Part shown: positions 17,925 through 25,976 of the stretch, piece after piece
How the letters are laid out: each line of letters begins with the position of its first letter
How positions within the stretch are numbered: position 1 is the first letter of the stretch
Made by a program: the position numbers and the translations under genes
Origin: Marinobacter excellens HL-55
Lineage (GTDB): Bacteria > Pseudomonadota > Gammaproteobacteria > Pseudomonadales > Oleiphilaceae
Length of the DNA: 64,000 nucleotides
Assembly (NCBI GenBank): GCA_001314845.1
Contig: LJZQ01000022.1
Span: 1-64,000, forward strand
Direction of reading: 5' to 3'
Notes under the pieces: generated by a model
The model's database searches: none
Seen by the model: only the letters and a program-made list of their open reading frames with translations
What the model was told of the DNA's origin: nothing

Positions 17925-18116
17925 ATGTCCGCTCTGGATTATGTGTCTGTTCAATGTCCTTACTGCTGGGAGACGCTGGAAATCAGCGTAGACCCATCGG
18001 TGCCTGATCAGGAGTATGTGGAAGACTGCCAGGTCTGTTGCCAGCCGATCTTGCTGACGGTTCACTTCGATGAGCAGTTGGTGCCAACGGTTGAGGCGAG
18101 GGCGGAGAATGAGTGA
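17925..18116 (+). CDS. CPXCG-motif cysteine-rich small protein
   Basis: 63 residues from the ATG at 17925, preceded by GTGAGG. Two cysteine pairs (CPYC at 11-14 and CQVC at 35-38, followed by another Cys) would bind one metal ion, probably zinc. The family is small, conserved in gammaproteobacteria and has no established function. The frame is open upstream through the aminotransferase gene, but family length and the ribosome-binding site support this start. Likely in an operon with the aminotransferase. Confidence 0.8.
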   Translation: MSALDYVSVQCPYCWETLEISVDPSVPDQEYVEDCQVCCQPILLTVHFDEQLVPTVEARAENE

Positions 18117-18201
18117 GTGGCTAACCAAGATGTAATACAGAGGTCTTGCGCGGTGCATGGCACTGTCTCAGGATAAAGCCCGGTATTCAGAGGAAGAGAG
18201 A

Positions 18202-18774
18202 ATGACGATATTCAAACGGACCCGGGCCTGGTTTCCGGTGCTGCTTTTGGCATTGGTCGCAAGCGGCTGTGCCAGTATTTCACCTTATGTGATTTCGGAG
18301 GGTGAGATCGAACGACACCTGAAGCGGGCTGTTGCCGATTACGACCGGCAGAATCTGCAAAGTGGTTCTCCGCTCAGTCTTAGCTTGAGCGATGCCGATA
18401 TTACCCTGGGTCCTGATGGTCGGGACGTGGCGGTCATCGATCTGAGAGGCCAGGTGGCCCTGAATGCGTTGATGGCCAAACTGCCGGTAGATCTTGCGCT
18501 GAAAGTGGAGGGCGCCCCGGTTTACGACAGCCAGGAGCGGGCGGTGTATATTCGCCGCTTGCAGTTGCTGGAAAGCTCGATCGACTCGCCGTTCTTTAAA
18601 GGCGATCTGGCGCCGGTCACTGACAGTGTCATGCGGGTAGTCGCGCAGATGCTTGAGACGATGCCGGTCTATCGTCTGGACGATAATGACCTGGCCCAGC
18701 GCATGTTTGGCCTCGTGCCCATGGACATTCGGGTTGCGCCGGGTAGGTTGGAATTTGTGATGGCCGACAAATAA
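18202..18774 (+). CDS. DUF1439-type outer-membrane lipoprotein
   Basis: 190 residues from the ATG at 18202, preceded by GAGGAAGAGAG. Signal peptide of lipoprotein type with lipobox LVASGC ending near residue 23; the next residues are AS, which do not signal inner-membrane retention. The rest is a small beta-rich domain like the YceB/DUF1439 family, whose role is unknown. An upstream in-frame ATG at 18157 would push the signal peptide inward and is rejected. A bidirectional terminator follows. Confidence 0.75.
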   Translation: MTIFKRTRAWFPVLLLALVASGCASISPYVISEGEIERHLKRAVADYDRQNLQSGSPLSLSLSDADITLGPDGRDVAVIDLRGQVALNALMAKLPVDLALKVEGAPVYDSQERAVYIRRLQLLESSIDSPFFKGDLAPVTDSVMRVVAQMLETMPVYRLDDNDLAQRMFGLVPMDIRVAPGRLEFVMADK

Positions 18775-18805
18775 GCGCATCGTCCGTCGCATGGGTGGCA
18801 TCAAC

Positions 18806-18840
18806 AAAAAGCCAGATGACAGCAGTCATCTGGCTTTTCT
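18806..18840. terminator. Bidirectional terminator between convergent genes
   Basis: 14-bp stem (AAAAGCCAGATGAC / GTCATCTGGCTTTT) with an AGCA loop and T-runs on both strands. It separates the lipoprotein gene (+) from the TtuC-like dehydrogenase (-). Confidence 0.95.
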
Positions 18841-18857
18841 GGTTTCAGGCGTAAGGT

Positions 18858-20012
18858 TTATGCCTGAAGACGATCACAGATGGCGTCACCAATCTGCCGG
18901 GTGTCCCGTTGCTCTCCGCCGTGCTCGGCCAGGTCGCCAGCCACTGCGTCAAACAACTCTTTGCCAGCCGGGCCCAGTGTCGGGTCTTTACGGCCCAGCC
19001 ACTCCAGCATGCGGGCCGCGGTAAACAGCATAGCGGTCGGGTCTGCGATGCCCTGGCCGGCAATGTCCGGGGCACTGCCGTGGGTTGGTTCAAACATCGA
19101 GGGCATATCCGGATCGGTCGGATTGAGGTTACAGGACGGCGCAACGCCCATGCCACCAGACAGAACTGCTGCCAGGTCGGTCAGTATGTCGCCCTGCAAG
19201 TTGCTGGCGACCACCACATCAAAGGCCCAGGGGCACTGCACGAACTTCATGCAGGCGGCGTCTACCAGTTCATGGTGAGTGGCCACGTCCGGGAATTCCT
19301 GGCTTATGTCCTCAAACACTTCGGTATACATGTCCCCCCAGTACCTCAGGGCATTGCGCTTGGTGATGATGCACACCTGGCTTTCACAGCTGCGACCGTC
19401 TAGTGTCCGGAAGTTGCGGGTGCGGCTTGCCTGTGATCGTTCAGTGGCTCTGCGTCTGGCTTGCTCGAATCCGTAGCGGATGATCCGCTCGGTTGCGCGC
19501 CGGGTGAACACTTCCATCTGCGTAGCCACTTCGTCCGGTTTGCCCTGACGCAGGCGCCCGCCCTGGCTGACATACTCGCCTTCGCTGTTTTCGCGAATCA
19601 CCAACATATCAATGTCTTTAGCCCGATCGTCTTTCAGGTACTGACGGGCTCCCGGTAACAAGCGTGCGGGCCGCTCACAGACCCACTGATCAAAGCTTTT
19701 GCGCATGTCCAGCAGCGGAGCCAGAGAAATGCTGTCTGGCAGCAAGTAGCGGCTGCTGTCGTCTATTGGGCCGGGATCGCCCAGCGCGCCAAGCAGGATC
19801 GCGTCGTACTGCTGCAGTTGGTCCAGAGCGTCAGCAGGCCAGGACTCCCCGTGATCTTCGTGCCAGGCGTGGGAGGGCCACGGGAAACGGGTCCACTCCA
19901 GGGCCAGGTTGTGTTTGGAGCGTAACGTCTCCAGGCAACGAACGGCTTCGGCCACGACCTCCGGGCCAATGCCATCTCCGGGCGTCACTGCAATGCGAGT
20001 GGTCTGGGCCAT
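18858..20012 (-). CDS. Isocitrate/isopropylmalate-type dehydrogenase, tartrate/D-malate branch
   Basis: 384 residues. ATG at 20012 lies seven bases after AGGAGG; the ATG at 20018 is only one base from it and is rejected. Beta-decarboxylating dehydrogenase fold: GDGIGPEV at the start, VIRENSEGEY (the tartrate/D-malate branch pattern rather than the LeuB one), and SNLQGDILTDLAA with metal-binding aspartates. It probably oxidises and decarboxylates tartrate, D-malate or a relative with NAD and Mn/Mg. No leuCD nearby, so a leucine role is unlikely. A 14-bp perfect palindrome upstream (20101) could be its operator. Confidence 0.82.
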   Translation of the reverse strand: MAQTTRIAVTPGDGIGPEVVAEAVRCLETLRSKHNLALEWTRFPWPSHAWHEDHGESWPADALDQLQQYDAILLGALGDPGPIDDSSRYLLPDSISLAPLLDMRKSFDQWVCERPARLLPGARQYLKDDRAKDIDMLVIRENSEGEYVSQGGRLRQGKPDEVATQMEVFTRRATERIIRYGFEQARRRATERSQASRTRNFRTLDGRSCESQVCIITKRNALRYWGDMYTEVFEDISQEFPDVATHHELVDAACMKFVQCPWAFDVVVASNLQGDILTDLAAVLSGGMGVAPSCNLNPTDPDMPSMFEPTHGSAPDIAGQGIADPTAMLFTAARMLEWLGRKDPTLGPAGKELFDAVAGDLAEHGGEQRDTRQIGDAICDRLQA

Positions 20013-20100
20013 TCCCATACCTCCTTGGTGCTATGTGTGTGCGGTTTTGTGTCCAGTGTCAGTGTAGTTGCGGGAAGGATAGATGCCAGTCGCTATTGGG

Positions 20101-20114
20101 GTGAATTAATTCAC
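20101..20114. promoter_or_regulatory. Perfect 14-bp palindrome GTGAATTAATTCAC
   Basis: Perfect inverted repeat in the 198-base gap between two divergent genes, 89 bases before the dehydrogenase start and 97 before the EAL start. The shape is that of a homodimeric repressor operator; the regulator is unknown. Confidence 0.5.
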
Positions 20115-20138
20115 GATGTTTTACCGCGCTGCGGTCGA

Positions 20139-20150
20139 TAACTATAGTTA
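20139..20150. promoter_or_regulatory. Perfect 12-bp palindrome TAACTATAGTTA
   Basis: A second perfect inverted repeat, 24 bases after the first and unrelated to it in sequence. It lies about 60 bases before the EAL gene start and may overlap its promoter. Confidence 0.4.
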
Positions 20151-20210
20151 GATCGAACTTATTGTTTTAACCTTGGTCAATAAAATCTTAGTATGTACGT
20201 GGGAGCTTGT

Positions 20211-20975
20211 GTGGATAAACCTGACGTATTGTTTGATGAGTCGCACTGCGAACAATGTGCCTGCGGGAATGGATTAGACTTTGCCTTCAGCTTTGCCTTC
20301 CAGCCGATTGTGGATGCTGACAATAAATCAGTATTTGCATACGAGGCGCTGGTCCGTGGTACTGGCGGAGAGGGCGCAATGAGTGTGTTGTCGAAAGTTA
20401 ACGAGCAGAACCGTTATTCTTTTGACCAGATTTGCAGAGTTAAGGCGGTCAAGCTGGCAGCCCGCCTGGACATGCAGCCCATGCTCAGCATTAATTTCAT
20501 GCCGAATGCTGTTTACAAGGCAGAGTACTGTATTCGTACCACGCTGGCGGCGGCTCAAACTTACAAGTTTGATACCCGAAAGATCATTTTTGAGATGATT
20601 GAAAACGAGGATCTTACCTCCGTCGAACATCTCTCCTCGATTATTGAAGCCTACCAATCGATGGGGTTCAGCACCGCGATTGACGACTTTGGTGCCGGTT
20701 ATTCCCGGTACAACATCATGATGTTGAGCCCGCCCGACCTTCTGAAACTGGATATGGCTCTGGTGCGTAACATCCATCAGGATCAGAACAAACAGGCGGT
20801 CGTGTTGGGCATTATCACCATGATGCATCATCTGGGTGGTCGGATTATCGCAGAGGGCGTAGAAACCAAAGAGGAATACTTCTGGTTGCGCTCTCAGGGC
20901 ATTTCGCTTTATCAGGGCTACCTGTTTGCCAAGCCTGGCTTTGAGTGCCTGCCAGAGCCGGTGTTCCCGGACTGA
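20211..20975 (+). CDS. Stand-alone EAL-domain c-di-GMP phosphodiesterase
   Basis: 254 residues from the GTG at 20211, five bases after GGGAG. The ATG at 20193 in the same frame has no ribosome-binding site. The EAL signature YEALVRG, LSINFMPN, the metal/catalytic FEMIENEDL, DDFGAGYS, LLKLDM and EGVET are all intact, so it should hydrolyse c-di-GMP. The N-terminus has a tight cysteine cluster (CEQCACG) before the domain, possibly a metal or redox sensor. No partner domain is fused. A small membrane protein gene follows 24 bases later. Confidence 0.85.
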   Translation: MDKPDVLFDESHCEQCACGNGLDFAFSFAFQPIVDADNKSVFAYEALVRGTGGEGAMSVLSKVNEQNRYSFDQICRVKAVKLAARLDMQPMLSINFMPNAVYKAEYCIRTTLAAAQTYKFDTRKIIFEMIENEDLTSVEHLSSIIEAYQSMGFSTAIDDFGAGYSRYNIMMLSPPDLLKLDMALVRNIHQDQNKQAVVLGIITMMHHLGGRIIAEGVETKEEYFWLRSQGISLYQGYLFAKPGFECLPEPVFPD

Positions 20976-20999
20976 GCATCAAAATTAAGGGGCCGTTCT

Positions 21000-21356
21000 G
21001 TGCTGTATCGAATTGTCACGCTTGTGGGCGGACTGGTTTTTGTGGTCGCCCTGTTCGCGATATTGTGGTTCCTCTGCAAAACGTTTCTGGAACACCATGG
21101 TGTAAAGGAAGAAAGCTCTGACCGGGCCATGGTGCTTGCCACCTGGACTTTCGCTGGTATCGCGGTCGGCTTGGTGTTTGCCGTACTTGGCTCTTTTATT
21201 TTGGGTCCCTGGGCGTTCTACCGCACACTGCGAGGCCACGACGTTCCGGTCTCAGACGCCGCCGCAATCTGGTGGGGTTTCGGGATTGTTGTGGTGTCTC
21301 TGGGTATCACGGCTGCCGGGTTTCTCGGTTTCCTGGCTTTAGTCGGCGCCTACTGA
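21000..21356 (+). CDS. Small three-helix membrane protein of unknown function
   Basis: 118 residues, GTG start at 21000 with AAGGGG upstream. Three hydrophobic segments at about 5-27, 47-72 and 90-115 predict an inner-membrane protein. I do not recognise the family. It lies 24 bases after the EAL gene, so it may be expressed with it. Its last seven bases overlap the 3' end of the convergent LysR gene. Confidence 0.6.
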   Translation: MLYRIVTLVGGLVFVVALFAILWFLCKTFLEHHGVKEESSDRAMVLATWTFAGIAVGLVFAVLGSFILGPWAFYRTLRGHDVPVSDAAAIWWGFGIVVVSLGITAAGFLGFLALVGAY

Positions 21357-22261
21357 TTGCCGTGGAGCCCGTGCAGCTGGTCGCGAAACCATACAAGTGC
21401 CGGCTCTTTCTCGTACGCTTTGTGCCAATACAGATGCACATCGATTGATGGCATCTGTGCGGGCGGGCTCATCACCTCCACATCCGCACGTTCCGCAATA
21501 ATCCTGGCATAGGTTTCTGGCATGGTCAGCAACAGGTCAGAGCTTTCGACCACCCGGCAGGCGGCGTAGTAATGCTGGCAACGCAGGCGAATGTTACGCT
21601 GCACCCCGTGCCGGGATAGCTCAAAATCTTCAATGCCTGGGCCTTCAGAGCGGGACGATACCAAGACGTGTTTGGCTGCCAGATAGGTTGGCATGTCCAG
21701 GCCCTGCGTTGCTGCCGGGTGACCTTTGTGGGCCAGCACCACCAGGCGGTCCTGCCTGAGCAGTTCGTGGCTGGTCTGATTGCTCACCGGCAATAACACA
21801 TCAATCGCAAAATCCAGCTTGCCGGCCGCGAGCTGAGTCTCCATGTCCCGCCTCGCCACCCGTTGGCTGACAATCTCCATCTCTGGGTAAGGAGCCAACT
21901 TACTCATCAGTTGCGGTAAAAACGTAGACTCCAGAACATCTCTCAGTCCCAGCGTGTAAGTCTTGCGTTGGTTGGCCGGATCAAACGCGTGGAACTGATT
22001 GACGGCACTTTGCACCTGGGTCAATCCCGGGCGCATGGACTCCAGAAACCGGCGGGCCAGGGGCGTAGGCACCATTTGATTGCCCTGGCGGGTAAACAAG
22101 GGGTCATCAAAGTGATCTCGGAGCCGTGCCAGTGAATGGCTCACGGCCGGCTGGGTCAGGTGCAGTGCCCGGGCCGCACGGGTCAGGCTGCCTTCCCGAT
22201 AAATCGTGTCAAACACATGCAGAAGGTTCAGATCCAGGCGATTCAGGGCCATAAAAAACAT
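21350..22261 (-). CDS. LysR-family transcriptional regulator
   Basis: 303 residues. N-terminal winged helix-turn-helix (about 8-65, with SLTRAARALHLTQPAVSHSLARLR) followed by a periplasmic-binding-protein-like effector domain. Divergent from the acyl-CoA dehydrogenase gene, with 138 bases between the starts, so it is the likely regulator of the 22400-27450 catabolic cluster. The gap holds TTATC-N2-GATAA (22265-22276) and further GATAA repeats that could be its sites. Effector unknown. Confidence 0.9.
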   Translation of the reverse strand: MFFMALNRLDLNLLHVFDTIYREGSLTRAARALHLTQPAVSHSLARLRDHFDDPLFTRQGNQMVPTPLARRFLESMRPGLTQVQSAVNQFHAFDPANQRKTYTLGLRDVLESTFLPQLMSKLAPYPEMEIVSQRVARRDMETQLAAGKLDFAIDVLLPVSNQTSHELLRQDRLVVLAHKGHPAATQGLDMPTYLAAKHVLVSSRSEGPGIEDFELSRHGVQRNIRLRCQHYYAACRVVESSDLLLTMPETYARIIAERADVEVMSPPAQMPSIDVHLYWHKAYEKEPALVWFRDQLHGLHGNQ

Positions 22262-22264
22262 CCA

Positions 22265-22276
22265 TTATCCTGATAA
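22265..22276. promoter_or_regulatory. TTATC-N2-GATAA inverted repeat in LysR/ACAD gap
   Basis: Short inverted repeat beside the LysR start, followed within 25 bases by two more GATAA words. LysR proteins bind such imperfect repeats near their own start. Confidence 0.35.
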
Positions 22277-22399
22277 GTCCAGGTAATGATAAACGATAAG
22301 AACAATTCAGTCGCGTAATAGCACATTGACTCCTAGACTGGTTGCCATCTGATCGATAGTGCGCCCCGAATGGGGCAGGTAAGCGCGAGGAGCTACACC

Positions 22400-23611
22400 A
22401 TGGATTTCAACATTTCCGAAAAAGGCCAGGACTACCTCGAGCGCGTGAAGCAGTTCATGCGTGACGAGATCTTCCCCATCGAAGAGCAGTATCACAAAGA
22501 GCTGGCCTCTTTGGAGAACCGCTGGGTAGTGCTGCCGATCATTAAAGAACTCAAGGAGAAGGCGAAGGCCCAGGGCCTGTGGAATATGTTCTTCCCGGAT
22601 GACAAGCACGGCTGTGGCCTGCTCAACTCCGACTACGCCCTGATTGCCGAAGAAACCGGCCGCAGCTTCATCGCTCCAGAAATCTTCAACTGCAACGCGC
22701 CAGACACCGGCAACATGGAAGTGCTGATCCACTATGGCTCTGAAGAGCAAAAAGCCCAGTGGCTGCCCAAAATCATGAGTGGCGAAGTACGCTCTGCCTT
22801 CTGCATGACCGAACCGGCCGTGGCTTCTTCCGATGCCACCAATATGGAAGCCACTGCTACCGTTGAAGGCGAAGATGTGGTCCTGAACGGCCGCAAATGG
22901 TGGAGCACCGGCATCGGCCATCCCGACTGCAAGGTTGCCATTTTTATGGGTGTGACCGATCCAGACGCGCAGAAACACCGCCGTCATTCCATGGTCTTGG
23001 TGCCCCTGGACACCCCGGGCATCACCATAGAACGAATGATGCCGGTATTCGGCGCCTACGATGAGCCCTATGGCCACGGCCAGGTGCTGTTCGAAAACGT
23101 GCGTTTGCCCAAGAGCGCCATTATCGCCGGCCCCGGCCGCGGCTTCGAAATCGCCCAGGGCCGTTTGGGGCCAGGCCGCGTACACCACTGTATGCGTGCG
23201 ATCGGCGCGGCAGAACGCACCCTTGAGCTTCTGATCAAGCGCTCCCTCACCCGCGAAGCTTTCGGTCGTCCGCTGGCGAAACTGGGTGGCAATCCGGATG
23301 TTATCGCCAATGCCCGAATGAACATCGAGCAGGCGCGGCTGCTGACGCTGAAGTGTGCCTGGGCGCTGGATACCAAGGGCATCATGGGTGCGTTGCAGGA
23401 AGTTTCTATGATCAAGGCGGTGGTGCCTGCGATGCTGCAGCAGATTGTCGATGATGCGATTCAGATGCACGGCGGGGCTGGTGTCAGTGACGATGATTTC
23501 CCGCTGACGGCGTTGTTCGGTTACGCTCGGGTTCTTCGGTTGGCTGACGGTCCGGACGAGGTGCATCGAGCCATGGTGGCTCGCTTGGAGCTTCGAAAGT
23601 ATAAGTCCTAA
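22400..23611 (+). CDS. Acyl-CoA dehydrogenase of the ACAD10/11 type
   Basis: 403 residues from the ATG at 22400, with GAGGAG upstream. FAD-dependent acyl-CoA dehydrogenase fold. The segments DYALIAEETG, FNCNAPDTGNMEVL, MTEPAVASSDATNME, GRLGPGRVHHCMR and RLADGPDEVH are those I associate with the dehydrogenase half of animal ACAD11 and with bacterial LvaC-like enzymes, rather than ordinary fatty-acid dehydrogenases. In those systems the enzyme acts on 4-phosphoacyl-CoA made by a partner kinase, and such a kinase is encoded at 24912. First gene of a cluster divergent from a LysR gene. Confidence 0.88.
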   Translation: MDFNISEKGQDYLERVKQFMRDEIFPIEEQYHKELASLENRWVVLPIIKELKEKAKAQGLWNMFFPDDKHGCGLLNSDYALIAEETGRSFIAPEIFNCNAPDTGNMEVLIHYGSEEQKAQWLPKIMSGEVRSAFCMTEPAVASSDATNMEATATVEGEDVVLNGRKWWSTGIGHPDCKVAIFMGVTDPDAQKHRRHSMVLVPLDTPGITIERMMPVFGAYDEPYGHGQVLFENVRLPKSAIIAGPGRGFEIAQGRLGPGRVHHCMRAIGAAERTLELLIKRSLTREAFGRPLAKLGGNPDVIANARMNIEQARLLTLKCAWALDTKGIMGALQEVSMIKAVVPAMLQQIVDDAIQMHGGAGVSDDDFPLTALFGYARVLRLADGPDEVHRAMVARLELRKYKS

Positions 23612-23662
23612 TTTTGGGCTTGGGTGTATAGGTTCCCCTGGCCTCTTGATTGGGGGTGGGGT

Positions 23663-23767
23663 GGCCGGCGGGGCGGGACTTCTGAAACACGCCGTGAATA
23701 CGTCCCTGTAGGCTCTGCTCCGCCATCCATGGCTCCGCAAGGTTTCAGAAGCCCCACCCCGCCGGCC
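23663..23767 (-). repeat. Twin-GGA hairpin repeat, copy D
   Basis: 25-bp arms with two A-C mismatches (23663-23687 with 23743-23767) around a 55-nt core. Mini-hairpins at 23699-23710 and 23722-23733; minus-strand loops GGGA (ACAGGGACGT) and TGGA (CCATGGATGG). Begins 52 bases after the acyl-CoA dehydrogenase stop. Confidence 0.9.
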
Positions 23768-23893
23768 CCTTTTCCAGCTTTGGTGAGGGATTGCGGGTAA
23801 AGACTTAGCGCAACCTCGTTGCGTTGCAAGTATGAGGTGGTCAGGGCATAAGACTCATTTTTTGTTCGGAACAGCCCACTGAGGCGCTTGGGA

Positions 23894-24002
23894 GCTGATG
23901 TCGGGTAGCACTCTCCAAAACCTTGCGGAGCCATGGATGGCGGAGCAAAGCGTACACGGATGTATTCATAGCGTGTTTTGGAGAGTGCTACCCGACAGCA
24001 GC
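23894..24002 (+). repeat. Twin-GGA hairpin repeat, copy E
   Basis: 27-bp arms with one mismatch (23894-23920 with 23976-24002), extendable by two pairs, around a 55-nt core in reverse orientation to D. Plus-strand mini-hairpins at 23930-23941 (loop TGGA) and 23953-23964 (loop CGGA in ACACGGATGT). It lies 56 bases before the short-chain dehydrogenase start, so its GGA hairpins could be in that gene's leader. Confidence 0.9.
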
Positions 24003-24057
24003 TCTTACTCTAATGAAAAAGAACGTGAACTCCCAAACATAACGGAGAGAAACACCG

Positions 24058-24873
24058 ATGACACAGCGAGTATTTATAACCGGCGGGGCCAGTGGTCTGG
24101 GGCGGGCGATTGCATTGCGGTATGCCAAAGAAGGCGCGAAAGTCTGCATTGGGGACATTAACCCGGAGCAGGGCGTTGCCGTTGAGGCGGAACTGAACAA
24201 GGCCGGCGGTGAAGGCTACTTTGTTGAGTGCGACGTTCGCCGCCTGGCAGATTTTGAAAAAGTCCGGGACGACCTGGCCAAGAAGTGGGGTGGGGTTGAC
24301 GTTGTGGTCAACAACGCCGGCGTTGCCTCTGCTGGTTCCATTGAGGACACCACCATTGGTGACTGGGAGTGGATTCTTGATATCAACGTTCTGGGCGTGG
24401 TCCGTGGCTGTAAAGCGTTTACGCCACAATTCAAACAGCAAGGCTCCGGCGCTTTCGTTAACGTCGCCTCCATGGCCGGCCTTATGCTTGCGCCCTTGAT
24501 GGACAGCTACAATGTCTCCAAGGCCGGCGTGATTGCCCTCTCCGAAACCCTCAGTCAGGAGTTGCGGGATTCCGGTATTCACGTCAGCTGCGTGTGCCCG
24601 GCGTTTTTCCAGACCAACCTGGCCAGCACCATGCGCTCGGACATTCCCGGCATTCAGCAGAACGTCAACAAACTGATGAAGCGCTCCAACATCACCGCTG
24701 AAGACGTCGCCGAGGATATTTTCCGCAGCGTGAAAGAAAAAGATTTCTGGGTGCTGCCCCACGCCAAAGAGCGCCGTATGTGGATGCTCAAACGCCACGC
24801 GCCCTGGGCGTTTGACTGGTTGATGCACCAGGAAACCAAGCGCTGGATGGGTAAGATGGGCGGCAAGGCCTGA
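24058..24873 (+). CDS. Short-chain dehydrogenase/reductase (SDR)
   Basis: 271 residues. Classical SDR: TGGASGLG for NAD(P) binding (about 6-13), NNAG, Ser in ASMAG, and YNVSK with the catalytic Tyr and Lys. The ATG follows GGAGAG. It sits between the ACAD11-like dehydrogenase and the kinase gene and is probably co-expressed with them. A role in oxidising or reducing a hydroxyacyl or keto intermediate is likely, but the substrate is not visible. The leader may contain repeat copy E. Confidence 0.87.
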   Translation: MTQRVFITGGASGLGRAIALRYAKEGAKVCIGDINPEQGVAVEAELNKAGGEGYFVECDVRRLADFEKVRDDLAKKWGGVDVVVNNAGVASAGSIEDTTIGDWEWILDINVLGVVRGCKAFTPQFKQQGSGAFVNVASMAGLMLAPLMDSYNVSKAGVIALSETLSQELRDSGIHVSCVCPAFFQTNLASTMRSDIPGIQQNVNKLMKRSNITAEDVAEDIFRSVKEKDFWVLPHAKERRMWMLKRHAPWAFDWLMHQETKRWMGKMGGKA

Positions 24874-24911
24874 TTAGTCGGGCCAGCTCATAGAATCACA
24901 GGAGAGGATGA

Positions 24912-25976
24912 ATGACACAGATCGACCAGGCCGTAGATATTCGGGAAGGCGAAGAGCTGGACATCAGCGTTGTTGACCAGTTTATGAAACAGGCCATTCC
25001 CGGCCTCGAAGGCCAGCCGACCATCAAACAGTATCCCGGTGGTGCTTCCAACCTGACTTATCAGGTGGATTACGGCGACCAGTCTTATGTGCTGCGCCGG
25101 CCGCCGCTGGGCAAAATCGCCAAGTCTGCCCACGACATGCTGCGGGAAGCTCGGGTGATGGAGGCGCTCAAGCCGGTCTATCCCTATGTGCCCAATATCA
25201 TCGCCATCTGCGAGGATCATACTGTTCTGGGCTGTGATTTCTATGTGATGGAACGGCTCAAAGGCATCATCCTGCGCCAGGATTTTCCGAAAGATCTTGA
25301 GCTGAGTGAGGCGGATACCCGCAAGCTTTGCCTGAATGTAATCGACAAACTGGTCGACCTGCACACCGTTGACGCCACCGCCGCTGGTTTGGACAAGCTG
25401 GGTAAGGGCGCGGGTTATGTTCAGCGCCAGATCGGCGGCTGGAGCGATCGCTTCCGCAAAGCTCGCACTGACGATGTCGGTGATTTTGAAGAAGTGATGG
25501 CCTGGCTGAACGACAAAATGCCCGACGACATCGCCCAGGTGGTCATCCACAACGACTTCCGCTTCGACAACGTGGTGCTCAATCCCGACAACCCGTTTGA
25601 AGTGATCGGCGTGCTGGACTGGGAAATGGCGACTATTGGCGACCCGCTGATGGACCTGGGCAACAGCCTGGCGTACTGGATTGAGGCGGAAGACGAAGGC
25701 CCTTTCCAGATGCTGCGGCGCCAGCCCACACACCGGCCAGGTATGCTGACCCGCAAGGAAGTGGTGGCCTATTACATGGAGAAATCCGGCTTCCGGGCGG
25801 ATAACTTTGATTTTTATGAGATCTACGGCCTGTTCCGGCTGGCGGTGATTGTTCAGCAGATCTACTACCGCTTTTATCATGGCCAGACCAAAGACAAGCG
25901 CTTTGCTGCCTTTGGCCATGCTGCCAACTATCTTGAAAAACGTTGCCAGCGGCTGATCAGCGAGAGCGCTCTGTAA
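24912..25976 (+). CDS. APH-family kinase similar to the ACAD10/11 kinase domain
   Basis: 354 residues of the aminoglycoside phosphotransferase fold. The catalytic loop VIHNDFRFDNVV and the metal-binding DWE (VLDWEMATIGDPLMDL) are intact. The N-lobe (YVLRRPPLGK, REARVMEAL, CDFYVMERLKG) resembles the N-terminal kinase half of ACAD11 and LvaA, which phosphorylate the 4-hydroxyl of 4-hydroxyacyl-CoA. I therefore assign it as a hydroxyacyl-CoA kinase and not as an antibiotic-resistance enzyme. Its stop shares one base with the next ATG (TAATG), indicating tight coupling to the histidine phosphatase. Confidence 0.85.
   Translation: MTQIDQAVDIREGEELDISVVDQFMKQAIPGLEGQPTIKQYPGGASNLTYQVDYGDQSYVLRRPPLGKIAKSAHDMLREARVMEALKPVYPYVPNIIAICEDHTVLGCDFYVMERLKGIILRQDFPKDLELSEADTRKLCLNVIDKLVDLHTVDATAAGLDKLGKGAGYVQRQIGGWSDRFRKARTDDVGDFEEVMAWLNDKMPDDIAQVVIHNDFRFDNVVLNPDNPFEVIGVLDWEMATIGDPLMDLGNSLAYWIEAEDEGPFQMLRRQPTHRPGMLTRKEVVAYYMEKSGFRADNFDFYEIYGLFRLAVIVQQIYYRFYHGQTKDKRFAAFGHAANYLEKRCQRLISESAL

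Larger units (their letters stand above)
23612..24057 (+). other. Intergenic region with repeat copies D and E
   Basis: 446 bases inside the catabolic cluster. It holds two hairpin repeats with opposite core orientation (D 23663-23767, E 23894-24002) separated by 126 bases, and the ribosome-binding site of the next gene (GGAGAG). No real coding frame seen. Confidence 0.7.

Noticed and set aside
22307..23740. Minus-strand frame of 477 codons opposite the acyl-CoA dehydrogenase
   Set aside because: Shadow of a clear dehydrogenase gene; it also runs through hairpin repeat D and has no recognisable domain.
24888..25919. Minus-strand frame of 343 codons opposite the kinase gene
   Set aside because: Shadow frame; the plus-strand kinase has intact catalytic motifs.
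24912..25976. Aminoglycoside resistance gene
   Set aside because: The fold is APH-like, but the sequence and gene context match hydroxyacyl-CoA kinases.
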